Assembly (NCBI RefSeq): GCF_009908265.2
Contig: NZ_JAAATX020000001.1
Span: 408,153 to 472,152, forward strand
Direction of reading: 5' to 3'
DNA length: 64,000 nucleotides
From: Paragemmobacter amnigenus
GTDB taxonomy: Bacteria; Pseudomonadota; Alphaproteobacteria; Rhodobacterales; Rhodobacteraceae
Positions 35,360 through 43,368 of this stretch are shown here, piece by piece; the first letter of the stretch is position 1, and the number at the start of each line of letters is the position of its first letter. The notes beneath the pieces were generated by a model. It was not told the DNA's origin. It did not search any database and saw only the letters and a list, made by a program, of their open reading frames with translations. The translations under genes were made by a program, and so were the position numbers.

Positions 35360-36496
35360 TCACTCCTTTACGGTGCGGCGCTTCTTATCCACATCGTAGA
35401 AGGGCATCGAATGCGTCACCGCCGGAATTTCCCCATGCGTCGCGCAGTTCACCACCAGCTTCGTGCCGTTGTTGGCGCAGTCGACCGGCAGGCGGGCAAT
35501 GGCGATGTTGTGCTTGTTCAGCGGCGAATACATCGCCTGCGTCACCAGACCGACCTTCTTGCCGTTCTGGAAGACCGGCGCGCCGTTGCCCGGCACGTTG
35601 GTCCCTTCCATCTTCAGACCCCAGATCTTGAAGCGTTCCTTGCCCTTCAGGCGGTAATGCTCCTCCGCCCCGCGGAAGCCCACCTTGCCGGGCGACACGG
35701 TGAAGTCGAGGCCCAGTTCCCACAGCGTATCGCCCGGGCCCTCGTTCTCGAACGGATACATTTCCGAATTGTCATAGGGGAAGAACAGCAGATAGCTTTC
35801 GGTCCGCAGCATATCGAGCGTGGTGAAGCGGCAGGGGATGATCCCCATCGACTTGCCCTCGTCCAGGATGCGGTCCCAGATCATCGGCGCATCCTGCCCC
35901 CGCACGAACAGCTCGTACCCCCGCTCGCCGGTATAGCCGGTGCGCGAGATCATCGCGGGCTTGCCAAACAGGCTGGTCTGCATGTGGGCGAAATAGGGCA
36001 GCTGGCGGATGCCCGGCACGTGCTTTTCCAGATAGTCCACCGCCAGCGGCCCCTGCAGCGACAGGTCATGCGTGTTGTCGTCGAAGCGGATCGACACATC
36101 GCGCCCGGTGGCGGCCATGGTCAGCTGCTCATGCGCGCCGCCCGACCCGTGCACCACCATGAAGGCGTTGGGCGCAAGGCGGTAGATCACGCAGTCATCG
36201 ATGAACTTGCCCTGATCGTTCAGCATGGTCGCATAGACCGACCGGCCGGGCATCAGCTTTTCCATGTTCCGCGTCGTCGCGCGTTCGATCACATGGCTGG
36301 CCGCAGGACCGGTGATGTGGACCTTCTTCAGACCCGACACGTCCATCAGCCCCGCCTTGGTGCGGATGGCCATGTATTCCGCATCCGGATCGCCGTCATA
36401 GGACCATGCGGTTCCCATCCCGCTCCAGTCTTCGAGGTTCGATCCCAGCGCGCGGTGACGGTCGCCGAGGGTCGAGAAGCGCCAAGAGTTCGTCAT
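35360..36496 (-). CDS. dmmD: GcvT-like tetrahydrofolate-binding protein of the dimethylamine operon
   Basis: A 378-residue aminomethyltransferase-like protein ('MISRTGYTGERGYELFVRG', 'LMDVSGLKKVHITGPAA'). It is the first gene of dmmDABC. GcvT folds hold tetrahydrofolate, so the protein could capture formaldehyde released by demethylation as methylene-folate; that role is inferred. GGGAGGG lies five bases before the ATG at 36496. The D letter rests on gene order; DMSP demethylase and glycine-cleavage T are related alternatives, but the neighbours favour dimethylamine. Confidence 0.75.
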   Translation of the reverse strand: MTNSWRFSTLGDRHRALGSNLEDWSGMGTAWSYDGDPDAEYMAIRTKAGLMDVSGLKKVHITGPAASHVIERATTRNMEKLMPGRSVYATMLNDQGKFIDDCVIYRLAPNAFMVVHGSGGAHEQLTMAATGRDVSIRFDDNTHDLSLQGPLAVDYLEKHVPGIRQLPYFAHMQTSLFGKPAMISRTGYTGERGYELFVRGQDAPMIWDRILDEGKSMGIIPCRFTTLDMLRTESYLLFFPYDNSEMYPFENEGPGDTLWELGLDFTVSPGKVGFRGAEEHYRLKGKERFKIWGLKMEGTNVPGNGAPVFQNGKKVGLVTQAMYSPLNKHNIAIARLPVDCANNGTKLVVNCATHGEIPAVTHSMPFYDVDKKRRTVKE

Positions 36497-36568
36497 TGTT
36501 GTCCCTCCCGTTGGACTTTTGATTGCCCACACTTTCCAACCATCATCCCGCAAAATCAACCTTCATGT

Positions 36569-36600
36569 GCAAAAAGTTTTCCTCTCAGGGAAACTTTTGC
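36569..36600. promoter_or_regulatory. Palindrome upstream of dmmD
   Basis: The arms GCAAAAAGTTTTCC and GGGAAACTTTTGC face each other over a short centre, 73 bases before the dmmD ATG. On the minus strand it contains GAGAGGAAAACTTTTTGC, which resembles motifs upstream of the permease, tmm and tdm genes. It could be an operator or a second terminator for the permease transcript. Confidence 0.5.
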
Positions 36601-36708
36601 GACCAGAACGGCCGTAACACGGCGCATCGCGACCCCTGTCGCCTGTGCTTTGGGCAGCCCCCGCGCAGAACGGGCGCGCAGGCGGCGGGGGCGATTCTTT
36701 CCCGCCAT

Positions 36709-36734
36709 GAAAAAGGGCGGCCCCGAGGCCGCCC
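36709..36734 (-). terminator. Rho-independent terminator after the APC permease gene
   Basis: On the minus strand GGGCGGCC and GGCCGCCC form an eight-base-pair stem over TCGG, followed by TTTTTC. It lies 25 bases past the permease stop codon. Confidence 0.85.
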
Positions 36735-36759
36735 CCTTCCCCGTCACATCGTACCGCCC

Positions 36760-38547
36760 TCAGCCCGGCAGCACGAAGAACCAGTTGGCCCAGAGCACCA
36801 CGGCCGCACCGGCGATCAGCGCGAGATAGGGCAACATGCCCGCCTTCCGCGGCCCCAGATCGCCATTGCTCAGCCCCAGATCCTCCAGCGCCTCGGCCGG
36901 GAACTGGCCCTTGTCCTGCAGATAGTGCCGGTACCAGAACACCGGCAGGATCAGCGCGGCGAAGACCACACCCGACCACAGCGCGTTCTCGTAGCCCCAG
37001 ACCTTCGCCCCGGCACCAAGGAACAGCGCGTTCACGAAGGCCAGCACCGTGTTGATCCCGATCAGCACCGTCGGCGCCTTCCACGGGCGGTGGATATGGC
37101 CCGAGTCGATCCGGTGGATCCAGCCCGCGTTCAGGTTCAGGAAGTTGAAGGTCAGATAGCCCACGTTCGAGATCGCCAGAACGTAGAAATACCCCCCCGC
37201 ATCCGACGCCAGCGCCAGCAGGAACAGGTTGAAGCCAAGGTCCGTCCACATTGCGTTGGTGGGCGCGCCGTGTTCGTTCACATGGCTCAGGTATTTCGGC
37301 AGCCACCCGTCGCGCGACCCCTGATACAGCGTGCGCGACGACCCCGCCATCGCGGTCATGATGGCAAGGAACAGCGCCATGATCATCAGGATGATGAAGA
37401 TCTGCACGATCACGTTGGACGAGCTGACCATGGACGACAGCGCCGCGCCGACCCCCGTACCATCCACGATGCCCGGGTCCAGCATACCGGCCGCCCCGAA
37501 CACCCCCTGGAACGAGAAGGGGATCATGAAGAAGAACACGATGCACAAGAGACCCGAGAAGAAGATCGCCTTGAACGTGTCGGTGGCGGGGTTCTTCATC
37601 TCGGCCGTATAGCAGACCGCGGTTTCAAAACCGTAGGTCGACCAGGCCGCGATATACATGGCCCCCAGGAACAGGGTCCAGCCGCCGATGTTCCACGACC
37701 CCACATCCCCGCCATAGGCGACCGTGGGCGGAACGATCTCGCTCACGTTCATCATGTCGATGGATCCGGTGACGATCGGCACGATCCCCACAAGGAACAG
37801 CGGGATCAGCACGATCACCGCCAGCACCTTCTGCGCGCTCGCGGTCGAGGCGATGCCGCGATGCTGGATCGCGAAGATGATGAACATCAGGATCGCGCCG
37901 ATCACGAAGGTCGAGTTGAAGTGCAGCGTCCCCAGCCCCGGAATGGACAGCGCATAGGCCTCCCACACGCGGATCGCGGGGGTCAGCGCGGCAACGGCAT
38001 CGGCCGTGGCCACCGCCGTGATCGCATCCGCCGCCGAAACGCCCGCATTGGCCGCGATGTATTCGGCCACCGCAGGCGTCGCCTCGGTATAGCTGGCCAT
38101 GTTCGCCGCGACCCAGTCCAGCACCATCTGGCTTTCAGCCGCCGGAATGGGGAAGAGCGCGTTCAGGATATAGCCCGCCGCGATGGCACAGCCGAGCGAC
38201 AGCACGGGCGACCAGGCGAACCAGTTGCACCACACCGACAGCGGCGCGATGGATTTGGAATAGCGCAGCCACGCGGTCGCGCCATAGATCGACGCGCCGC
38301 CGGACTTGTTGCCGAACATCCCTGCCATTTCGGCATAGGTGAAGGATTGCAGGAACCCCATGCACATGGACAGGATCCAGACGACAAAGGCCGCCTGCCC
38401 CGCCACACCCGCGATCCCCCCGATGGAGAACAGCACCAGCGGCGGCACCCCGGCGGCGACCCAGAAGGCCCCCTTCCAGTCGAGCGCGCGCTGAAGCTCG
38501 CCACTCCCCGTTCCGGCGGATGTGCCGGCATTTGTGGTTGACGACAT
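36760..38547 (-). CDS. APC family permease, candidate methylated-amine transporter
   Basis: A 595-residue inner-membrane protein of the amino acid-polyamine-organocation superfamily, with about twelve to fourteen segments. 'FSIGGIAGVAGQAAFVVWIL' and 'FLQSFTYAEMAGMFGNKSGG' correspond to the first helices and substrate-binding region. It is longer than the usual 450-500 residues, mainly from an Ala/Thr-rich periplasmic loop (about 145-195) and a C-terminal extension. AAGGGAG precedes the ATG. It lies between tmm and dmmDABC on the same strand, so uptake of trimethylamine, dimethylamine or TMAO is a reasonable inference. Confidence 0.85.
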   Translation of the reverse strand: MSSTTNAGTSAGTGSGELQRALDWKGAFWVAAGVPPLVLFSIGGIAGVAGQAAFVVWILSMCMGFLQSFTYAEMAGMFGNKSGGASIYGATAWLRYSKSIAPLSVWCNWFAWSPVLSLGCAIAAGYILNALFPIPAAESQMVLDWVAANMASYTEATPAVAEYIAANAGVSAADAITAVATADAVAALTPAIRVWEAYALSIPGLGTLHFNSTFVIGAILMFIIFAIQHRGIASTASAQKVLAVIVLIPLFLVGIVPIVTGSIDMMNVSEIVPPTVAYGGDVGSWNIGGWTLFLGAMYIAAWSTYGFETAVCYTAEMKNPATDTFKAIFFSGLLCIVFFFMIPFSFQGVFGAAGMLDPGIVDGTGVGAALSSMVSSSNVIVQIFIILMIMALFLAIMTAMAGSSRTLYQGSRDGWLPKYLSHVNEHGAPTNAMWTDLGFNLFLLALASDAGGYFYVLAISNVGYLTFNFLNLNAGWIHRIDSGHIHRPWKAPTVLIGINTVLAFVNALFLGAGAKVWGYENALWSGVVFAALILPVFWYRHYLQDKGQFPAEALEDLGLSNGDLGPRKAGMLPYLALIAGAAVVLWANWFFVLPG

Positions 38548-39000
38548 CTAAGAACTCCCTTGTTCCCTGTTGCATCCCGGTTCAGGGGCGGTTGGCCCGC
38601 CTCCCGTCCGGCTTTTTTGTCCGTCCCGTCCCGCATGGCGCGGACCGGAACCCTTTTTCCCCGCTCGGCCGGTCGGTGCAGGGGTGCGGCCCGATGGGCC
38701 AGCGCCGCGGCGCTCTGTCCGGCCTTTTCGTCGACATGGGGGAGGCGCCGCATCCCGCGAACCACCCGCCAACCGCTGGCGCTCCAGGCCCCGGCGGCAC
38801 GGGCGGCACGGCCTGCGGCCCTTGCCCCATATCTCGGATTTGAATGTGTCGCAGCGTTTCCGCTCCGCAAAGCATTTTTTCACCAACAGAGAAAGTTTTT
38901 TCCTCTGCATGGAAATTTGTCCCGCGCCTCGCGCCTGAAAAAGCGGCACTCGCGCCCCTGCCCCCGGGCAGCGCACCCGAATCGCCCGCAGCGATTCGGC
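38548..39000. promoter_or_regulatory. Permease upstream region with an operator-like inverted repeat
   Basis: This non-coding stretch between tmm and the permease gene holds the near-palindrome CAGAGAAAGTTTTTTCCTCTG (38887-38907), with CAGAG/CTCTG ends, about 340 bases before the permease ATG. A hairpin CCGAATCGC/GCGATTCGG is at 38977-38999. A weak promoter-like TGCGAC/TATGGG pair lies near 38830-38857 on the minus strand. Otherwise I see no gene. Confidence 0.4.
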
Positions 39001-39036
39001 CAAAGCAAAGGGGCCCCGCCTCGCGGCAGGGCCCCC
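39001..39036 (-). terminator. Terminator after tmm
   Basis: On the minus strand GGGGCCCT-GCC and GGC-GGGGCCCC form a long stem over GCGA, followed by TTTGCTTT. It begins 21 bases past the tmm stop codon. Confidence 0.75.
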
Positions 39037-39056
39037 GTCTGCACGTCCCCGCGGGA

Positions 39057-40400
39057 TCAGTTCCGCAGGTAGCTTTCCATGCTGTCCTCCAGCGCATCCT
39101 TCCACGGCGTGTGGTGGATCGGCGCCATGCTGCCGGTGATGACCGACTTGTAGGCGTTGTTGCGGAAGCCCATGATGTCCTTCTTCTTGTGCTCCTTCCA
39201 CTCGAAGAAGGCCTCGCAGGCCCCGTCCACATCGAAGGACGGATAGTCCGTCTCGGCGATCAGCTCCTTTACGTAATCGCCCTGATAGTGGATGGCGTCA
39301 TGGGCATCCTTGCCCGCATCCTCGCCCGCCACGCGGTCCTCGACATCCTTCAGCAGCACCGCCTTGTCCTTGGGGATCTCGATCCGCCCCATGATCGCGT
39401 CGCGCACCCACCAGGCCTGCGCGTCGAACATGTTGAAGGTGAACCACTGGTCCTGCATCCCCACGAAGAAGAGCTTGGGATTATGCACCCAGACCACGCC
39501 CTTATACAGGTCCGCCGTCGCCAACCGGTTCGCCGTCTTCAGCCGCAGGTCATCGGGCAGGAAGGGGAAGTGGTGCTTGTAGCCGGTGCACAGGATGATC
39601 GCGTCGATCTTCTTGCTGGTCCCGTCAGCGAAATAGGCGGTGGTTTCATCCACCCGCTCCAGCTTGGGCACCTCTTTCCAGTTGTCGGGCCATTTGAAGC
39701 CCATCGGCGCGTTGCGATAGGCGACCGTGATCGACTTCGCCCCGTATTTCCAGCACTGCGACCCGATATCCTCGGCCGAATAGGACGACCCGAGCAGCAG
39801 CAGGTCCTTGCCCGCGAATTCCCGCGCGTCGCGGAAATCATGGGCGTGCAGCACGCGCCCGTTGAACTTGTCGAAGCCCGGATATTCCGGAACGTTCGGC
39901 ACCGAGAAGTGCCCCGAGGCGACGATCACATGATCGAATTCCTCGTCATACATGCGGTCCGCCTTCAGGTCATGCGCGGTGACGGTGAACGTGCCCGTCG
40001 CCTCGTTGTACTTGACCATGCGGATCGTGGTGCTGAACCGGATCCAGTCGCGCACGCCCGCCTTCTTCACGCGGCCCTCGATATAGTCGAACAGCACGGC
40101 GCGCGGCGGATAGGACGCGATCTGCTTGCCGAAATGCTCTTCAAAGGAATAGTCGGCGAATTCCAGCCCTTCCTTCGGCCCGTTCGACCACAGATAGCGG
40201 TACATCGAACAGTGGACCGGCTCGCCATGCTCGTCCAGACCCGTCCGCCAAGTGTAATTCCAAAGCCCGCCCCAGTTCGACTGCTTCTCGAAGCAGACCA
40301 CCTCGGGGATATCGGCGCCCTTGGCCTTGGCCGACTGGAACGCCCTGAGCTGCGCCAGCCCCGACGGACCCGCACCGATCACCGCAACACGCTTTTTCAC
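39057..40400 (-). CDS. tmm: Trimethylamine monooxygenase (bacterial FMO)
   Basis: A 447-residue flavin monooxygenase that oxidises trimethylamine to TMAO with NADPH and oxygen. The FAD motif is '[20 protein letters not shown]'; the NADPH motif is '[16 protein letters not shown]'; the FMO signature is '[14 protein letters not shown]'; and '[13 protein letters not shown]'-like sequence follows (here [14 protein letters not shown]). The sequence closely follows known roseobacter Tmm. The frame reaches an ATG at 40412, but GGAGGG is placed four bases before the GTG at 40400, and the resulting start ([11 protein letters not shown]) fits the family. Confidence 0.95.
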   Translation of the reverse strand: MKKRVAVIGAGPSGLAQLRAFQSAKAKGADIPEVVCFEKQSNWGGLWNYTWRTGLDEHGEPVHCSMYRYLWSNGPKEGLEFADYSFEEHFGKQIASYPPRAVLFDYIEGRVKKAGVRDWIRFSTTIRMVKYNEATGTFTVTAHDLKADRMYDEEFDHVIVASGHFSVPNVPEYPGFDKFNGRVLHAHDFRDAREFAGKDLLLLGSSYSAEDIGSQCWKYGAKSITVAYRNAPMGFKWPDNWKEVPKLERVDETTAYFADGTSKKIDAIILCTGYKHHFPFLPDDLRLKTANRLATADLYKGVVWVHNPKLFFVGMQDQWFTFNMFDAQAWWVRDAIMGRIEIPKDKAVLLKDVEDRVAGEDAGKDAHDAIHYQGDYVKELIAETDYPSFDVDGACEAFFEWKEHKKKDIMGFRNNAYKSVITGSMAPIHHTPWKDALEDSMESYLRN

Positions 40401-40438
40401 ATTACCCTCCATGTTCTTTTGTGTTTGCTTTTGCCCTC

Positions 40439-40481
40439 ACGCTAAACGCGACCGACAATGCCCGTCAAATATTTTTCCCTA
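40439..40481 (-). promoter_or_regulatory. tmm promoter overlapped by an A-rich motif
   Basis: On the minus strand TTGACG (40463-40468) and TAGCGT (40439-40444) are 18 bases apart. The sequence TAGGGAAAAATATTTGACG (to 40481) overlaps the -35 box and resembles the A-rich motifs upstream of tdm, dmmD and the permease gene. Confidence 0.45.
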
Positions 40482-40751
40482 CATGAATTATTTGACCCAC
40501 CCGCCCGCCCGATTCGCAGGCAGACCCGCCTGCCCCCCCGCAGCGCGCCCGCCGCAACAATCCCGCCCCTGCCTGCCCATTTTCCGCGTTTTCGCAGCCT
40601 TCGCCGGAATTCTGCCCTGCTCTGGACAACATTTGCCCGAAGACATGCGCTTGAGTTGGTTCCGGTGTGGTGTGCCTGTGCGGAAGTCCGTCCGTGCGGG
40701 AAAGTTGCGTGTGTTGCCTCAGGCGGACGCCCTTTCGCAGCCGGTGCGCGC
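40482..40751. other. Non-coding gap between tmm and the response-regulator gene
   Basis: A pyrimidine-rich stretch with one small hairpin (GCAGGC/GCCTGC near 40519) and no credible gene. It must hold the start signals of the plus-strand regulator gene, but I cannot place a convincing promoter. Confidence 0.4.
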
Positions 40752-41858
40752 ATGAAGATCCTGGCCGTCGACGACGACGAAACCATCCTAGACCTTCTGG
40801 CCGAGGCGCTCGCCCTTGCCGGACATGACCGCATCTCCCGCGCCCGCTCCGCGCACGAGGCGCTGGGGACCATCGCCGCAACCACGACCCCCTTCGACTG
40901 CCTGCTGCTCGACATCCAGATGCCGGGCATGGATGGCATCGCGCTCTGCCGCGAGGTGCGAAGCCTCGCGCCCTATGCCCATGCGCCCATCCTGATGCTG
41001 ACGGCCATGTCGCAGCGCGACTATATCGAACGCGCCTTCATGGCAGGGGCGACCGATTACATCACCAAACCCTTCGACCTGATCGAACTCTCCAGCCGCA
41101 TCGGCATGGCCCACCGTCTGGTGCAGGAACGCCACCGCGTGGCCGACGGGCTGGACACCATCGAAAAGCTCAAGCGCGAATTGCGGACCGTCCCCGCCCT
41201 GTCGCTGGCCGATCCCTTCGACCTTGGCCCCGTGCCGCGCGCCATCAGCTATCTGGCCTTCGAGAACTACATCCTCTCGCTCTCGCGGGCGCGCAGCTTC
41301 GCCTCGAACGTGATGGCGGTGAAGATCCGCGACATCGAACGCATCCACGCCGAACACCGCGCCGCCGAATTCGTTGCCCGCCTCCGTCTGGTGGCCGAGG
41401 CCCTGTCCGAGGCGACCGAGGGCGAGGCATCGGTCCTGTCCTATCGCGGCAACGGCATGTTCCTCTGCGTCAGCCACCACCGCGCCGCCATGACGCCGCA
41501 GGATGTGGAACGCCATGTCAACGACTCGATCCTTGCCGGACAGGGTCTGTCGGTCATCGTGGGCGAACGCATCTCGCTCGGGGCCTTCACGCGCTTCGGC
41601 TCGCTGCAATCGCTGCACAAGGCTGCCGCTGCCGTCGAACGCAGGCAGGACCTGCCCTCGGCCACCGGCAGCGCACCCCGCTCGCTTCCGCAACGCTCGC
41701 TCGCGCGCTATCGCGGCGAACAGGAACGCACCGCCTATGAGGGGATGCTGCGGCAGGTGCTGTCCGAAGACCTCGCCCGCCTGCGCGGAGAGCTCAATGC
41801 AAACGCGGGTCCAGGTTCATCACTGCGACCTGCACCTTCACGCCATCGAGTTCCATGA
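40752..41858 (+). CDS. Response regulator with degenerate GGDEF-like output domain
   Basis: A 368-residue cytosolic protein. The receiver domain (about 1-122) has acidic residues 'VDDDE' and phosphorylation site Asp54 ('LLLDIQMPGMDG'), with 'YITKPFDLIEL'. A linker leads to an output domain (about 165-335) whose layout matches a diguanylate cyclase, with the signature replaced by GNGMF at 233-237 ('SYRGNGMFLCV'), so it is unlikely to make c-di-GMP. It could bind a ligand or partner. Its last 65 bases overlap the convergent luxI gene. With the kinase, Hpt and receiver genes nearby it forms a likely phosphorelay. Confidence 0.75.
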   Translation: MKILAVDDDETILDLLAEALALAGHDRISRARSAHEALGTIAATTTPFDCLLLDIQMPGMDGIALCREVRSLAPYAHAPILMLTAMSQRDYIERAFMAGATDYITKPFDLIELSSRIGMAHRLVQERHRVADGLDTIEKLKRELRTVPALSLADPFDLGPVPRAISYLAFENYILSLSRARSFASNVMAVKIRDIERIHAEHRAAEFVARLRLVAEALSEATEGEASVLSYRGNGMFLCVSHHRAAMTPQDVERHVNDSILAGQGLSVIVGERISLGAFTRFGSLQSLHKAAAAVERRQDLPSATGSAPRSLPQRSLARYRGEQERTAYEGMLRQVLSEDLARLRGELNANAGPGSSLRPAPSRHRVP

Positions 41859-42381
41859 CACGTCCCGCAGGCTCGGCCTTCAGGCCCAGCCTGCCGATCC
41901 AGCGCGGCCAGACCGCGGGGCCGAAGGCGATGATCTTCTGCGCCCCCATCGACCGCGCGGTGCGGATCATCTCGTACATCAGATCGCCCTGCACCTTCTT
42001 GCGAAGCTTCGCAGGCACCGTGTTCGACACGAAGATGCGCGAGGCTTCCCAGATGTTGGGATCGACCGGCGCCTCGAAATCCATCAGGTCCGACGGGATC
42101 GACTCCAGCATCCCGCGCTGCGCGTCACGGATCATGTAGGTATACATCCCCACCCGCGCCGTGGTCGGCGTCAGCCGCACGCCCGCCAGAACCTCGCCCC
42201 CGTCATGCACGGCGATCCAGCGGCTGGCGGGGGTGTCATACTGGTCGAACTCCATCCCCTCTGCTTCGGGAAGGCGCCAGTTGTTGCGTATGATGAACGA
42301 CTTCCGGCGTGCCCGCAGCAGGTTGACGAACAGATCGCCATGCTGGTGCATGTTCTGGAAGGATAGAGTCGTCGTCAACAT
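41794..42381 (-). CDS. LuxI family acyl-homoserine-lactone synthase
   Basis: A 195-residue quorum-signal synthase that joins an acyl chain from acyl-ACP to S-adenosylmethionine. Conserved residues are present: Phe29, Trp35, Asp46 and Asp49 ('MEFDQYDTP'), Arg69 ('AGVRLTPT'), Glu112 and Arg115 ('WEASRIFVSN'). The ATG at 42381 follows GGGACAGGTA; the open frame upstream lacks homology. No LuxR receptor gene is adjacent; the LuxR-type gene at 47383 has no obvious signal-binding domain. The acyl chain cannot be predicted. Confidence 0.92.
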   Translation of the reverse strand: MLTTTLSFQNMHQHGDLFVNLLRARRKSFIIRNNWRLPEAEGMEFDQYDTPASRWIAVHDGGEVLAGVRLTPTTARVGMYTYMIRDAQRGMLESIPSDLMDFEAPVDPNIWEASRIFVSNTVPAKLRKKVQGDLMYEMIRTARSMGAQKIIAFGPAVWPRWIGRLGLKAEPAGRVMELDGVKVQVAVMNLDPRLH

Positions 42382-42974
42382 TACCTGTCCCGATCTTCCT
42401 GCCTCATAGGCATCCGTCTGGCGGGGGTTTTCTCCCCCGTCCGTTCCTTCTGCCCCGGCTGCCCCGGGGAACGGGACACCCTGCCTGTGGGGTGGAAGGC
42501 TGACCATGAGTGCCCTCACTGGGTAACAATCGTTAACAAACAAATCTTTCGATACCGGCAAAAAGCCAAGCCGTTTTAGGCAATTGCCACGATTCCGGCG
42601 AAACTGTGACAATTCCGCAAAGGGGAATAACCGTTAAACGACAATATCTTGTGCACGGACTCTCATACGTCGCATCCCGCTGCGCTTGCCTATTTCAAAC
42701 AGTTTCCGCCCGACCGCCACGCCGCAACTGTTCACGTAACAAGAACAATCATCCAGCACACGAACGCATAAATTTCAATACATCTTAAGCGCGACCTGCC
42801 GGATTGTGCCGCAATGCGCCACAAATCACCGCAGGGCCACCACAAATTCGTCCAACTGGACATTCAGTAACCAAGATGAACGTGCGCGGTCCCTCCGCCA
42901 CCCGCAGACAGCCCCCGCCGGGGGGGCATCCACGGGGGCGGCGGCGGACGCGCACCCGTATCCGGGGGACTGTC
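42382..42974. promoter_or_regulatory. Long divergent regulatory region between luxI and the kinase operon
   Basis: A 593-base gene-free region, noticeably A/T-rich from about 42520 to 42800 in an otherwise GC-rich window. It contains TAACAATCGTTAAC (42524-42537) and AATAACCGTTAAACG (42626-42640), resembling CtrA-type TTAAC half-site pairs. A small AGTG/CACT inverted repeat is at 42509-42520. No lux box is evident. Short open frames here have no credible protein features. Confidence 0.45.
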
Positions 42975-43358
42975 ATGCCGCACTACTACCAGAGCTTCAA
43001 ATTCTTCGGAGAGGTTGCCGATCTCCTCCTGCTGGAGCGGCCCGAACGGCGGCTTCTGGTGGACATCTCGCTGGAACCGGCCAATCCGGCACCGGGGCGC
43101 AACCCCTATCCGCACCGCACGACCTATACCCTGACCGACCCCGCCCTGATGGAACGTTTCCTGACGGAAATCGCCGTCGGTGATGCGATCTCGGCCGAAG
43201 GCAGCTTCGTGCAGGGCGATTACATGCCCCACCGCACCACCTGCATCGACACCACCTTCCAGATGCTGGACTTCACCCGCATCGCCCGCCCCGAAGAGCT
43301 GGTGCCCGCGCCGGCCAGCCTCCCGGTCGAGGCGCAGCGCCGCGTCCGCCTGCACTGA
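42975..43358 (+). CDS. Conserved-looking hypothetical protein, 127 residues
   Basis: I do not recognise the family. The product starts MPHYYQSFKFFGEVADLLLL and is predicted soluble, mostly beta ('RLLVDISLEP', 'RTTYTLTDPALMERFLTEIA', 'DAISAEGSFVQGDYMPHRTT'), a pattern compatible with a small OB-like or beta-barrel fold. GGGGGAC precedes the ATG. It lies 10 bases before the histidine kinase gene, so it is very likely co-expressed with it and may be an accessory of the kinase. Confidence 0.65.
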   Translation: MPHYYQSFKFFGEVADLLLLERPERRLLVDISLEPANPAPGRNPYPHRTTYTLTDPALMERFLTEIAVGDAISAEGSFVQGDYMPHRTTCIDTTFQMLDFTRIARPEELVPAPASLPVEAQRRVRLH

Positions 43359-43368
43359 AAGCCCTGCC

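Noticed and set aside
36523..38541. A 672-codon plus-strand frame
   Set aside because: Antisense to the APC permease, whose membrane segments and codon pattern are convincing.
42440..42540. A lux box upstream of luxI
   Set aside because: No 18-20 base dyad of the usual form was found; the AGTG/CACT repeat is too short.
42606..42788. A 60-codon open frame in the luxI upstream region
   Set aside because: No ribosome-binding site, no conserved features, and an unusual composition matching the non-coding region.
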